A DNA stretch of 6,890 bases from Chitinophagaceae bacterium (GCA_026785745.1 JAJAZO010000285.1:1-6890); one strand, 5' to 3'; counted from the first letter of the stretch, positions 1-6,376 are shown. The notes: a model not told the origin generated them from the letters alone. Translations and numbers: made by a program.

Positions 1-665
1 GTCTGCTGGTGGATGATGCACATGGCTTTGGCACATTAGGCAAAACAGGTGCCGGTGCCGGTGAAGAGCAGGGTGTGCAGGATAAAATTGACTTATACTT
101 TTCTACGTTTGCCAAATCAATGGCCTCCATCGGCGCTTTTATTGCCGGTGATAAACAGATCATTGATTATATCCGCTATAATATCCGCAGCCAGATATTT
201 GCCAAGAGTTTACCAATGCCATTGGTAGTGGGCAACCTGAAACGATTAGAATTATTAAAAACACAACCGCAGCTAAAAGATAAATTGTGGGAGAATGCAT
301 TAAAACTTCAGAAGGGTTTAAAAGAAAGAGGTTTTGATATTGGCAAAACAGATTCTGTTGTTACTCCTATCTATATGAAAGGAGATGTACCCGAAGCCAC
401 TGCGATGGTAATGGACATCCGGGAAAATTATCACATCTTTTGTTCGATAGTAGTGTATCCCGTTATTCCGAAAGGGCATATTATTTACCGGCTTATTCCA
501 ACTGCAGTGCACACCGATGAGGATATTCAAAAAACACTGGAAGCTTTTTCCGAAACCAAGAAAAAATTAGACGCCGGTGAATATAAGGTAGAAACCATTC
601 CCGATATGGCTGACACAACCGCTAAGCGGTTTGATTACCTGACCGAAAAATTGAAAAATAAATAA
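1..665 (+). CDS. spt: Serine palmitoyltransferase-type alpha-oxoamine synthase, C-terminal fragment (5' end outside window)
   Basis: PLP-dependent enzyme that, in this family, condenses L-serine with an acyl-CoA to give 3-ketosphinganine, the first step of sphingolipid synthesis; cytoplasmic or membrane-associated. The frame is open to the left edge (codons from base 3 read Leu-Leu-Val before Asp-Asp-Ala-His), so the GTG at 9 is an internal valine, not a start. About 220 residues remain of a usual ~400. The VDDAHGFGTLG motif carries the Asp that contacts the PLP ring nitrogen and the His that stacks on the ring. STFAKS holds the Schiff-base lysine (codon 114-116), 31 residues after that His, the spacing of known SPTs. 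The stretches SQIFAKSLPMP, VVYPVIPKG and RLIPTAVHT match my memory of Bacteroidota SPTs. The DDAHGFG form argues against 2-amino-3-ketobutyrate ligase, which usually has DDxHATGF. It ends TAA at 663-665, 17 bp before a terminator, so it is the last gene of its transcript. AONS or KBL remain weaker alternatives. Confidence 0.88.
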   Translation, partial: LLVDDAHGFGTLGKTGAGAGEEQGVQDKIDLYFSTFAKSMASIGAFIAGDKQIIDYIRYNIRSQIFAKSLPMPLVVGNLKRLELLKTQPQLKDKLWENALKLQKGLKERGFDIGKTDSVVTPIYMKGDVPEATAMVMDIRENYHIFCSIVVYPVIPKGHIIYRLIPTAVHTDEDIQKTLEAFSETKKKLDAGEYKVETIPDMADTTAKRFDYLTEKLKNK

Positions 666-682
666 TAAACAATTGCACTTTT

Positions 683-712
683 AAACCCCGCTCAAACCGG
701 GGTTTTTTATTT
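683..712 (+). terminator. Intrinsic terminator after the SPT gene
   Basis: AAACCCCG (683-690) pairs perfectly with CGGGGTTT (698-705) around a 7-nt loop and runs into a T tract (703-708, then ATTT). It lies 17 bp after the stop codon and separates SPT from the downstream peptidase gene. The A-rich flank is too short to argue strongly for two-way function. Confidence 0.9.
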
Positions 713-756
713 ATACGGCAAGCTGGTTTACCCTGTTTCCATTACATTTACAACTA

Positions 757-766
757 TAAAATTTTG
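757..766 (+). promoter_or_regulatory. Possible Bacteroidota -7 element just upstream of the peptidase start
   Basis: TATAAAATTTTGC resembles the Bacteroidota -7 consensus TAnnTTTG, but with two extra bases between TA and TTTG. No clear TTTG -33 box is present; GTTTC at about 735-739 is the nearest candidate. TTTG ends only 4 bp before the ATG at 771, so if real the transcript would have almost no leader. An AT-rich coincidence is quite possible. Confidence 0.25.
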
Positions 767-770
767 CACT

Positions 771-2936
771 ATGCGTAAGCTATCCCTCTTCCTGTTTTTG
801 CTTCCATTATTTGCAGTAGCCCAGAAAAAAGAAATCACTTTAGAAGACATTTATAAAAAAGGTACTTTTCGTGGCGAGTTTGTGCCTGCCAAATTTGATG
901 AAACTAAAAAAGACCCGGAAATAAAAGCGGAAGATCTTAAAGATGAAACAGGCAAATCTATCGGGGAACCCGATGATGTAATTCATAGTTCCTCCAATTC
1001 CAATATTGTTTTGATCCGTAAAAATATTGAGCAGATTTACCGCCACTCCTCTAAAGCCAATGTTTACATGTATGATGTGGCTGCTAAAAAATTAACAAAA
1101 CTTGACAGTGAAAAACTGTTGCACCCAACCTTGTCACCTGATGGCAGTAAAATAGCTTTTGTAAAAAACAACAATCTTGTTCTCTACGATATTGCTACTA
1201 AAAGTGCAAGGGCCATTACCACCGATGGCAAATGGAATTATATCATCAACGGAAATTGCGACTGGGTGTATGAAGAAGAATTTTCTTTTACTCAGGCCTA
1301 TCAATGGAGCCCAAAAGGGAATTACATCGCCTACTATCGTTTTGATGAAAGTAAAGTAAAAGAATTCCAGTTCACTCAATTTGATAATACGTATAACAAG
1401 CAATACACTTATAAGTATCCAAAAGCAGGCGAAGAAAACTCCAAAGTGGAAATTCATGTGTATGATATTGCCGGCAATAAAGATGTAAAAGCCAATTTCG
1501 AGCAAGGCGATATATACATTCCCCGCATCAAATGGACACAGGACGACAATTCATTAGTTGTGTTTTGGATGAACCGGCATCAGAATGAATTGAAGTTATT
1601 GCTGACAAATGCAAAATCCGGGGCCAGCAATCCCCTGTACCAGGAAAAAAACAAATACTACATTGACATTAACGATGACTGGCAGTTTACCAAAGATGGC
1701 AAGAGCTACCTTTTTACCAGCGAAATGAATGGCTTTAACCATATCCACCTGAACAGTATTGATGGTAAAGTAAAAACACAGATCAGTAAGGGTAATTATG
1801 AAGTAACAGAAATAAACGGAGTGGATGAAGCTAATAAAATGGTTTTCTATACCATGGCTTATCCCCGCCCGATGGACAGAAATTTATTTGTAACTGATTT
1901 TACAGGTAAAAAAACAACACAGCTTACTCAAGGTGAAGCATGGCATCGCACTGTGCTGAATAGCAACTTTACACAATTCTACGACTACAGGTCGGACTTG
2001 AACACCCCGCAGGTTGTAACACTTAATAATATTGCAACTGATAAAAAGAATGGAATAAGTACAGCTCTTATAAAAATAGTAAATGAAAACACAAAGCTTA
2101 AAGGGAAAATAGAAGAGTATGGTATCGGCAAATCCGAATTCATTAAAGTACCCAACAGCAAAGGTGATACACTGAATGGCTGGATGCTGAAACCCAGAGA
2201 TTTTGATGCTTCCAAAAAATATCCGGTTCTATTTTGCAACTATGGAGGCCCCGGATCACAACAGGTGGCAAACCGCTTTGGCGCAGTAAGTATGTGGCAC
2301 CAGATGCTGGCAGAAAAAGGGTTTATCGTTGTAAGTGTTGACAATACCGGCACTGGCTATCGTGGCGAAGAATTTAAAAAGAAAACTTACCTTCAACTCG
2401 GCAAGTTTGAAATAGAAGACCAGATAGATGCTGCCAAATATATTGGTAAACTTTCTTTTGTAGATAATAATAATATAGGTCACTGGGGCTGGAGCTATGG
2501 TGGCTTTATGAGTGCATTAGCCATTACCAAAGGCAATGAAGTTTTCAGTGCTGCAGTATCGGTGGCTCCGGTTACCAACTGGAGGTTCTATGATAATATT
2601 TATACCGAACGGTATATGCAGACCCCGCAAGAAAATGCGAAGGGTTATGATGATAACTCTCCCATCAACTTTACGGACAAGATAAAAGGCAAGTACCTGA
2701 TCATACACGGTATGGCCGATGATAATGTGCATTTTCAAAACGCTACTCAAATGATATCAGCGTTGGTAAAAAGCAATATTGATTTTGAAAGTGCTTATTA
2801 TCCCAATAAGAATCATGGTATATCCGGCCAGATTGATAATACCACCATGCATCTATGGGGCAAAATGACAAACTGGATTTTGGAGAATATGGGTAATAAA
2901 AATACTAAAAAGCCAATAAGCCAGCGAAGCAACTGA
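771..2936 (+). CDS. Exported dipeptidyl peptidase IV (peptidase family S9B)
   Basis: Serine exopeptidase that removes X-Pro or X-Ala dipeptides from peptide N-termini; the signal peptide (1-17, basic MRK then a hydrophobic core, likely cut AVA|Q) places it in the periplasm or outside. At 721 residues it is full length for the family. Residues ~100-450 form the DPP4 beta-propeller, with DWVYEEEF at 164-171; Glu169 and Glu170 correspond to human Glu205/206, which grip the substrate amino group. The alpha/beta-hydrolase domain follows: Tyr491 in NYGGPGSQ (oxyanion tyrosine), Ser575 in GWSYGG, Asp650 in GMADDNVHF and His682 in KNHGISG. Ser-Asp-His spacings of 75 and 32 residues nearly match the human enzyme (78 and 32). 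The ATG at 771 is the only start that keeps the signal peptide; there is no Shine-Dalgarno, as usual in this phylum. It is flanked by a terminator upstream and 214 bp downstream, so is probably monocistronic. Exact substrate range and whether it is lipid-bound or soluble are not visible; there is no lipobox. The basic tail GNKNTKKPISQRSN lies beyond the catalytic fold. Confidence 0.95.
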   Translation: MRKLSLFLFLLPLFAVAQKKEITLEDIYKKGTFRGEFVPAKFDETKKDPEIKAEDLKDETGKSIGEPDDVIHSSSNSNIVLIRKNIEQIYRHSSKANVYMYDVAAKKLTKLDSEKLLHPTLSPDGSKIAFVKNNNLVLYDIATKSARAITTDGKWNYIINGNCDWVYEEEFSFTQAYQWSPKGNYIAYYRFDESKVKEFQFTQFDNTYNKQYTYKYPKAGEENSKVEIHVYDIAGNKDVKANFEQGDIYIPRIKWTQDDNSLVVFWMNRHQNELKLLLTNAKSGASNPLYQEKNKYYIDINDDWQFTKDGKSYLFTSEMNGFNHIHLNSIDGKVKTQISKGNYEVTEINGVDEANKMVFYTMAYPRPMDRNLFVTDFTGKKTTQLTQGEAWHRTVLNSNFTQFYDYRSDLNTPQVVTLNNIATDKKNGISTALIKIVNENTKLKGKIEEYGIGKSEFIKVPNSKGDTLNGWMLKPRDFDASKKYPVLFCNYGGPGSQQVANRFGAVSMWHQMLAEKGFIVVSVDNTGTGYRGEEFKKKTYLQLGKFEIEDQIDAAKYIGKLSFVDNNNIGHWGWSYGGFMSALAITKGNEVFSAAVSVAPVTNWRFYDNIYTERYMQTPQENAKGYDDNSPINFTDKIKGKYLIIHGMADDNVHFQNATQMISALVKSNIDFESAYYPNKNHGISGQIDNTTMHLWGKMTNWILENMGNKNTKKPISQRSN

Positions 2937-2997
2937 AAGGGTTTTAGTACCGACTCGTCATACACCAGATTGACTGAAATAAAGAGGCTGTACAAAG

Positions 2998-3016
2998 GAT
3001 ATTTTTAAAAAATATC
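2998..3016. repeat. AT-rich perfect palindrome between peptidase and secreted-protein genes
   Basis: GATATTTTT (2998-3006) and AAAAATATC (3008-3016) form a 9-bp perfect inverted repeat with one central base. It is flanked by two copies of TACAAAG (2991-2997 and 3024-3030). There is no G+C stem or T tract after it, so it is a poor intrinsic terminator. A dyad binding site or chance are the alternatives. Confidence 0.35.
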
Positions 3017-3150
3017 TCCACAATACAAAGTCTTGTTTTTCAATTATTCTATTCTTCGTGGCTTAGCGGCAAAATTTTATTTTTTTCCCGATGCTAAAGT
3101 TCAGCGAAACCCATTTATATTTAACAATAATAATATAAAAACAACCATTT

Positions 3151-3912
3151 ATGTACCTGCAAGTTCATCTGCTTTTTTTCATTCTCAGTGTACCTTTTTT
3201 AACAACCAATGCGGCAACACCACCTTCCGTAAATGATTTTAAACAAGCATTTGAAAAGAAAATGCAGTATTTGAAACCCACTGGTTATGAAAAGCGTACT
3301 GTCAAATTTGTTCAGGTAACCCCCGGAAAAGCTACTGGTAGTAATTATCCGTTTAAGGTTTCAGCTTACATACATGACTACGATGAAGGCTATTCAGCCA
3401 ATAACTATTACGGTCAATCCTGTCTTGGCAAAATTGATAACTGGATATTTACCATGTATCAGGATGAATTTGATGAATGGATTGTTCAGGGCAAATTTTC
3501 AGTTACCGGTGATGCACTTACATGTGCAGATAACCCTTCGCAAGGTGTTATGTCTATTCCTATGGAAGCTGTACCCGGAACCGAATATAAACCCGTTATA
3601 AATAACCCTGGCAATCAAAAACCAACTACGGTTAAAACTGAAACCAACAAACAAGTTCCATCTTCTTTATACATCGGTGAGTATGCCTGTTATGGAACAG
3701 GCGGACGCTTAATGGCAGGCATGGGTTTTACATTATTAAATGGAGGAAATTATTATGATCTTGATAAAAGAAGAGGTGGCAAGTTTACTTACAACGCACA
3801 AAAAGCTACTATCAGTTTTAGCGGTGGGTTTCTTGGCGGGCAGACTGGAAAAAACGTAACTGTAACAGGCTTTCAACTTTCCAATACAGTTTATTGTGAG
3901 CCATGGAAATAA
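3151..3912 (+). CDS. Secreted two-domain protein of unknown function
   Basis: I do not recognise a named family. The 253-residue product begins with a hydrophobic signal peptide (about 1-21, likely cut near TNA|ATPP); the n-region is odd in lacking Lys or Arg (only His6). The ATG at 3151 is fixed by an in-frame stop at 3136-3138, and no Shine-Dalgarno is present. Domain 1 (about 27-145) starts with an amphipathic segment (DFKQAFEKKMQYL) followed by alternating strand-like sequence rich in Tyr, Trp and acidic residues, with Cys91 and Cys125. A Pro/Thr/Lys linker (about 147-168) leads to domain 2 (about 170-253), which opens GEYACYG and contains FTLLNGGNYYD and ATISFSGGFLGG, the pattern of small beta-barrel or lipocalin-like domains; Cys180 and Cys249 bracket it and could form a disulfide. 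Four cysteines in an exported protein suggest two intradomain bonds (inference). It stands alone between two non-coding gaps of more than 200 bp. Confidence 0.8.
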   Translation: MYLQVHLLFFILSVPFLTTNAATPPSVNDFKQAFEKKMQYLKPTGYEKRTVKFVQVTPGKATGSNYPFKVSAYIHDYDEGYSANNYYGQSCLGKIDNWIFTMYQDEFDEWIVQGKFSVTGDALTCADNPSQGVMSIPMEAVPGTEYKPVINNPGNQKPTTVKTETNKQVPSSLYIGEYACYGTGGRLMAGMGFTLLNGGNYYDLDKRRGGKFTYNAQKATISFSGGFLGGQTGKNVTVTGFQLSNTVYCEPWK

Positions 3913-4077
3913 AAATATAAAAGAAAAATTTCTATACTACTCTATTGATTTGGTCAAAGAGCAGACGGATGTACTCAGAATGGTTCGTAAAGGAAAGAAC
4001 CAAGGCGGATAACACCGGCCACGGCGAAGCGAAGAGATTGAAAGGATTTTGATAATGTAGATATTCCCCTGTAATGA

Positions 4078-4107
4078 AAGTGCCCTATTCCCGGGCGTTT
4101 CTTATTT
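4078..4107 (+). terminator. Candidate intrinsic terminator downstream of the secreted-protein gene
   Basis: AAGTGCCC (4078-4085) pairs with GGGCGTTT (4093-4100) through four G-C pairs, two G-U and two A-U pairs, around a 7-nt loop. TTTCTTATTT follows (4098-4107). It lies about 165 bp after the stop of the secreted-protein gene, which is far for its own terminator, but no better one is nearer. Confidence 0.45.
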
Positions 4108-4120
4108 CCAGAAGGCCGCA

Positions 4121-4150
4121 CAAAAAGAACCCCCACTCGAAAGTCGGGGG
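4121..4150 (-). terminator. GC hairpin with terminator shape on the minus strand
   Basis: CCCCC (4130-4134) pairs with GGGGG (4146-4150); inside, ACT (4135-4137) pairs with AGT (4142-4144) around a CGAA loop, with C4145 bulged. On the plus strand no T tract follows, but read on the minus strand the stem is followed by TTCTTTTTGTG. There is no minus-strand gene to its right before ubiX that would need it, so it may be a relic or a leader structure. Confidence 0.35.
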
Positions 4151-4187
4151 CCCTAATCAAAAAACATTAACCATTAAACCTTATCCT

Positions 4188-4214
4188 ATGAAAATTCAAT
4201 GTCAATATCGTTAA
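4188..4214 (+). other. Eight-codon mini-ORF after a leader-like segment
   Basis: The segment ATTAACCATTAAACCTTATCC immediately before ATG at 4188 has the look of 5' leaders that, from memory, precede Bacteroidota outer-membrane transporter genes. The frame reads MKIQCQYR and stops at TAA 4212-4214. It could be the stump of a deleted gene, a leader peptide or chance. It has no in-frame continuation. Confidence 0.25.
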
Positions 4215-4272
4215 TAATTATTTAATACCAATTTTTACTGTGTATTTTTTCGGTCATTTCTTCAAATAAGCG

Positions 4273-4335
4273 GCAAAAAAGCAAGATTGTTGACCCTGAT
4301 CAATAGAACTGCAATAAACCGCATGCAAAAAAGCA
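4273..4335. repeat. 11-bp direct repeat upstream of ubiX
   Basis: GCAAAAAAGCA occurs at 4273-4283 and again at 4325-4335, 52 bp apart (about five helical turns). Both copies lie 80-145 bp upstream of the ubiX start. In an AT-rich gap this may be coincidence; paired regulator sites are the other reading. Confidence 0.3.
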
Positions 4336-4415
4336 GTTAGTCAGTATGGCCGCAATGGTTTGCACAATTATTCTACCTTCAATAACATTTAAACCACTTA
4401 GGGGTTATTAATACT

Positions 4416-4973
4416 ATGAAAAAAACAGTTGTTGCCATAACTGGAGCCAGTGGCTCTATTTACGCTAAAATTTTATTGGAAAAATTGTTGCTGGCAAAAA
4501 GTCAATGGACGGATTTGTCGGTGGTAATGACAGAGAATGCGAAACTGGTTTGGCAAACAGAACTGAATAATGATGCGTTTAAAGATTACCCGGTAAAATA
4601 TTATGGAACTACGGACTTCATGGCACCCTTCGCTTCAGGTTCAGGTCAGTATGATACAATGATTATTATTCCCTGTTCGATGGGCACACTTAGTCGTATC
4701 GCCACCGGCATTTCTAATGATCTGATTACAAGAGCCGCTGACGTTGTTCTGAAAGAAAGAAGAAAACTTATCTGTGTTGTTCGGGATACTCCTTACAACC
4801 TCATTCATATCCGCAACATGGAAACGGTGACGCTGGCAGGCGGAATCATCTGTCCGGCAACACCCTCATTTTACAGTCAACCAAAAACAATAGAAGAAGT
4901 AGCGGCTACTGTGGTGGACAGGATACTTGACCTTGCCGGTTTTGATATCAAAAGTTTTCGTTGGGGAAAATAA
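4416..4973 (+). CDS. ubiX: Flavin prenyltransferase UbiX
   Basis: Attaches a dimethylallyl group to reduced FMN, producing the prenylated-FMN cofactor of UbiD-family decarboxylases; cytoplasmic, flavodoxin-like, normally a dodecamer. At 185 residues it has the usual length. Visible signatures are the N-terminal FMN-phosphate loop TGASGSIYA (9-17), PCSMGTLSRIATG (86-98), SNDLITRAADV (100-110), LKERR (112-116), VVRDTPYNLIHIRNM (121-135) and PATPSFY (147-153). The usual RETP reads RDTP here (Arg123-Asp124), a conservative change at a position active in characterised UbiX; I believe Bacteroidota homologues share it. AGGGG (4400-4404) lies 11 bp before the ATG and could act as a weak ribosome-binding site. 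No ubiD gene is within the window, so the partner decarboxylase is elsewhere and the pathway served (quinone or aromatic-acid metabolism) cannot be decided. Its TAA stop lies at the base of the downstream terminator, and it converges on the heme lipoprotein gene. Confidence 0.95.
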   Translation: MKKTVVAITGASGSIYAKILLEKLLLAKSQWTDLSVVMTENAKLVWQTELNNDAFKDYPVKYYGTTDFMAPFASGSGQYDTMIIIPCSMGTLSRIATGISNDLITRAADVVLKERRKLICVVRDTPYNLIHIRNMETVTLAGGIICPATPSFYSQPKTIEEVAATVVDRILDLAGFDIKSFRWGK

Positions 4974-5018
4974 AGAATCCCGGTACTTCGATAAACTTAG
5001 TACATCGGGATTCTTTTT
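4972..5018. terminator. Two-way terminator between convergent ubiX and the heme lipoprotein gene
   Basis: AAAGAATCCCG (4972-4982) pairs with CGGGATTCTTT (5006-5016), extended inward by GTAC (4983-4986) with GTAC (5000-5003) and a 2-nt bulge. On the plus strand TTTTT follows; on the minus strand the complement of GGGGAAAATAAA gives TTTATTTTCC. It sits 27 bp past the lipoprotein stop and overlaps the ubiX stop codon, so one hairpin can end both transcripts. Confidence 0.88.
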
Positions 5019-5044
5019 CAAGGGACATCATTCTAAAACACTAC

Positions 5045-6376
5045 TTAATCCGTAAATCTTCCACCGGCATTTATCCAGTTAGTAATTTTTTGTTTTTCGG
5101 ATGCTGGCAACAAACCAGTTGGCGGCATCGCAGATGGAGTGCCATCAACAGCTCTTACTCTTATCCTGTCTTTGTTAGCTACGATATTACAATCTACAGC
5201 AAAATTCATTCCGCCACTTGCACCGCTGGCATTATGACAACCGACACAGTTACCTTGTATCACATTTTGTACTGCTAAGAATAGTGGGCCCGCAGCCAAA
5301 TTATTTACAACTACATTATTGGCAGAGCTGACACAATTATTTACATCTCTTGCAGAAATAGAATAAGTAGCAGCAGCCAGGTTTATAAAATTATTAGATG
5401 TCTGAAATGCTCCGGCGTTAATACTAAATGTGTACGGTCCGGTTCCGCCTGAGCCTGTTGCTACAATAGAACCGTTGTTTGATTCGCATGGTCTGTTGCC
5501 TGTTACCACTGTTGATACAGTAATGGTTACACCGGCACATGGATTAGGCGCTGTTAATGTAAATGATGCAGAGCCTGTACAACCATTTAAATCTTTTGCG
5601 ACTATGGTATAAGTTCCCTGTCCAAGGTTATTAAAATTACCTGTTGCCTGAAACGTACCTCCATTGATATTAAATGTAAACCCGGTACTGCCTGATGCTG
5701 ATGCCGAAATACTTCCATTTGTAGCCGCAGCAGTAGTAGGATTAATTGTTGTTGCTGTTACATTAATTGTAATACCGGTACAAGGATTTGGGGCCGTTAA
5801 GGTGAACACTGTTGACCCGGTGCACCCATTCAAATCTTTTGCAACCACTGTATAAGTACCCACAGCAAGATTTGCAAAATTGCCGGAGGCCTGAAATACA
5901 CCTCCATTCAAATTATAAGTAAAACCAGAACTACCAGAAGCAGTAGCACTAATACTGCCATTACTAACTGTAGTAAATGTTGGATTGACAGTTGTACCAG
6001 TCACATTTATAGTTACTCCAGTACAGGGATTAATAGGTGTTAAAGTAAATGCTGTTGAACCGGTACAGCCCTCTGTATTTTTTGCCACGATGGTATATGA
6101 ACCGGCTGCCAGAGCAGGAAAATTGCCAGATGTCTGAAATGCACTGCCATTAATACTATACGTAAATCCAGAACTACCACCCGAGGCACTTGCATTAATA
6201 CTTCCATTGCTGGAACCGGTTATTGGATGTGATATTGTACCAGCAACAGTAATTGTTACTCCGGCACAAGGATTGGGCGGAGGTGTGGTGCCGCCTTTAC
6301 TTCCACATCCATATACGACCAGTAGAGAAGAAAGGAGTATTACACTCAATAAACGAAAAGAATAAAGTTGTTTCAC
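5045..6376 (-). CDS. Lipoprotein with four SprB-like repeats and a C-terminal monoheme cytochrome c domain
   Basis: 443 residues. A signal peptide (KQLYSFR then a hydrophobic run) ends in lipobox VVYGC, so Cys24 should be lipidated and the protein anchored in the outer membrane. A short Gly/Thr/Pro linker leads to four tandem repeats at residues 36-116, 117-197, 198-278 and 279-360, each starting PC(A/T)G(V/I)TI and containing NGSI, FTY/FTF, a Gly-Asn-Phe turn and YTIVAK...GCTGS, like the SprB repeats of Bacteroidota surface adhesins. The last 80 residues form a small cytochrome: CVGCH (377-381, His381 proximal heme ligand), GGMNF, AMPPTG (Met417, likely distal ligand) and ITNWINAGG, the pattern of cytochrome domains in planctomycete-type and Bacteroidota proteins. 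The start is GTG at 6374-6376: an in-frame stop lies at 6386-6388 and no ATG intervenes. It follows the barrel gene by 60 bp, likely in one operon. No type IX sorting tail is seen. The role, perhaps surface electron transfer or adhesion, is inference. Confidence 0.88.
   Translation of the reverse strand: MKQLYSFRLLSVILLSSLLVVYGCGSKGGTTPPPNPCAGVTITVAGTISHPITGSSNGSINASASGGSSGFTYSINGSAFQTSGNFPALAAGSYTIVAKNTEGCTGSTAFTLTPINPCTGVTINVTGTTVNPTFTTVSNGSISATASGSSGFTYNLNGGVFQASGNFANLAVGTYTVVAKDLNGCTGSTVFTLTAPNPCTGITINVTATTINPTTAAATNGSISASASGSTGFTFNINGGTFQATGNFNNLGQGTYTIVAKDLNGCTGSASFTLTAPNPCAGVTITVSTVVTGNRPCESNNGSIVATGSGGTGPYTFSINAGAFQTSNNFINLAAATYSISARDVNNCVSSANNVVVNNLAAGPLFLAVQNVIQGNCVGCHNASGASGGMNFAVDCNIVANKDRIRVRAVDGTPSAMPPTGLLPASEKQKITNWINAGGRFTD
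5297..6271 (-). repeat. Four tandem 243-246-bp coding repeats
   Basis: The copies lie at 6029-6271, 5786-6028, 5543-5785 (243 bp each) and 5297-5542 (246 bp). Copies 2 and 3 are closest in protein; copy 4 is the most diverged and has an extra Cys (NRPCESN). Identical protein stretches use different codons: AKDLNGCTG in copies 2 and 3 differs in five of nine codons, all synonymous. The array is therefore old and held by selection on the protein. Confidence 0.85.

Larger units (their letters stand above)
3913..4415. other. Non-coding stretch with hairpins and a possible orphan leader
   Basis: These 503 bp contain no convincing protein gene. From 3960 to about 4050 the sequence is noticeably richer in G+C than its surroundings, with a 6-bp hairpin TGGTTC/GAACCA (3981-3986 with 3997-4002). 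A 27-codon ORF (3969-4052) and a 61-codon minus-strand ORF (3975-4160) cross it, but neither has a recognisable motif or start context. Further on come a terminator-like hairpin (4078-4107), a GC hairpin (4130-4150), an A-rich leader-like segment ending in an eight-codon ORF (4188-4214), and two copies of GCAAAAAAGCA. The last 200 bp are AT-rich and presumably hold the ubiX promoter, which I could not place; TACCTTCA at 4374-4381 is a weak -7 candidate without a properly spaced TTTG. Confidence 0.6.

Noticed and set aside
9..665. A complete 218-residue protein starting at GTG 9
   Set aside because: The frame is open to the window edge and the motif starts mid-domain (VDDAHG); it is the C-terminal half of a larger enzyme.
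2998..3016. Terminator for the dipeptidyl peptidase gene
   Set aside because: The stem is all A/T except its ends, with a one-base loop and no T tract; unlikely to terminate transcription.
3033..3236. Plus-strand 67-codon ORF overlapping the start of the secreted-protein gene
   Set aside because: It overlaps the signal-peptide coding region in another frame, has low-complexity Phe/Asn-rich content and no family features.
3975..4160. Minus-strand 61-codon ORF in the non-coding gap
   Set aside because: No recognisable motif, no signal peptide and no start context, and it spans two hairpins; open by chance in a GC-richer block.
4961..5278. Plus-strand 105-codon ORF across the ubiX end and lipoprotein 3' end
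   Set aside because: It overlaps the terminator and the antisense of the cytochrome domain, and has no conserved features.
5430..5855. Plus-strand ORFs opposite the repeat lipoprotein
   Set aside because: They recur with the 243-bp repeat period and are antisense shadows of the repeats.
5297..6271. CRISPR-like or satellite array
   Set aside because: The repeat unit is 243 bp, lies in one reading frame and varies mainly at synonymous sites; it encodes protein domains.
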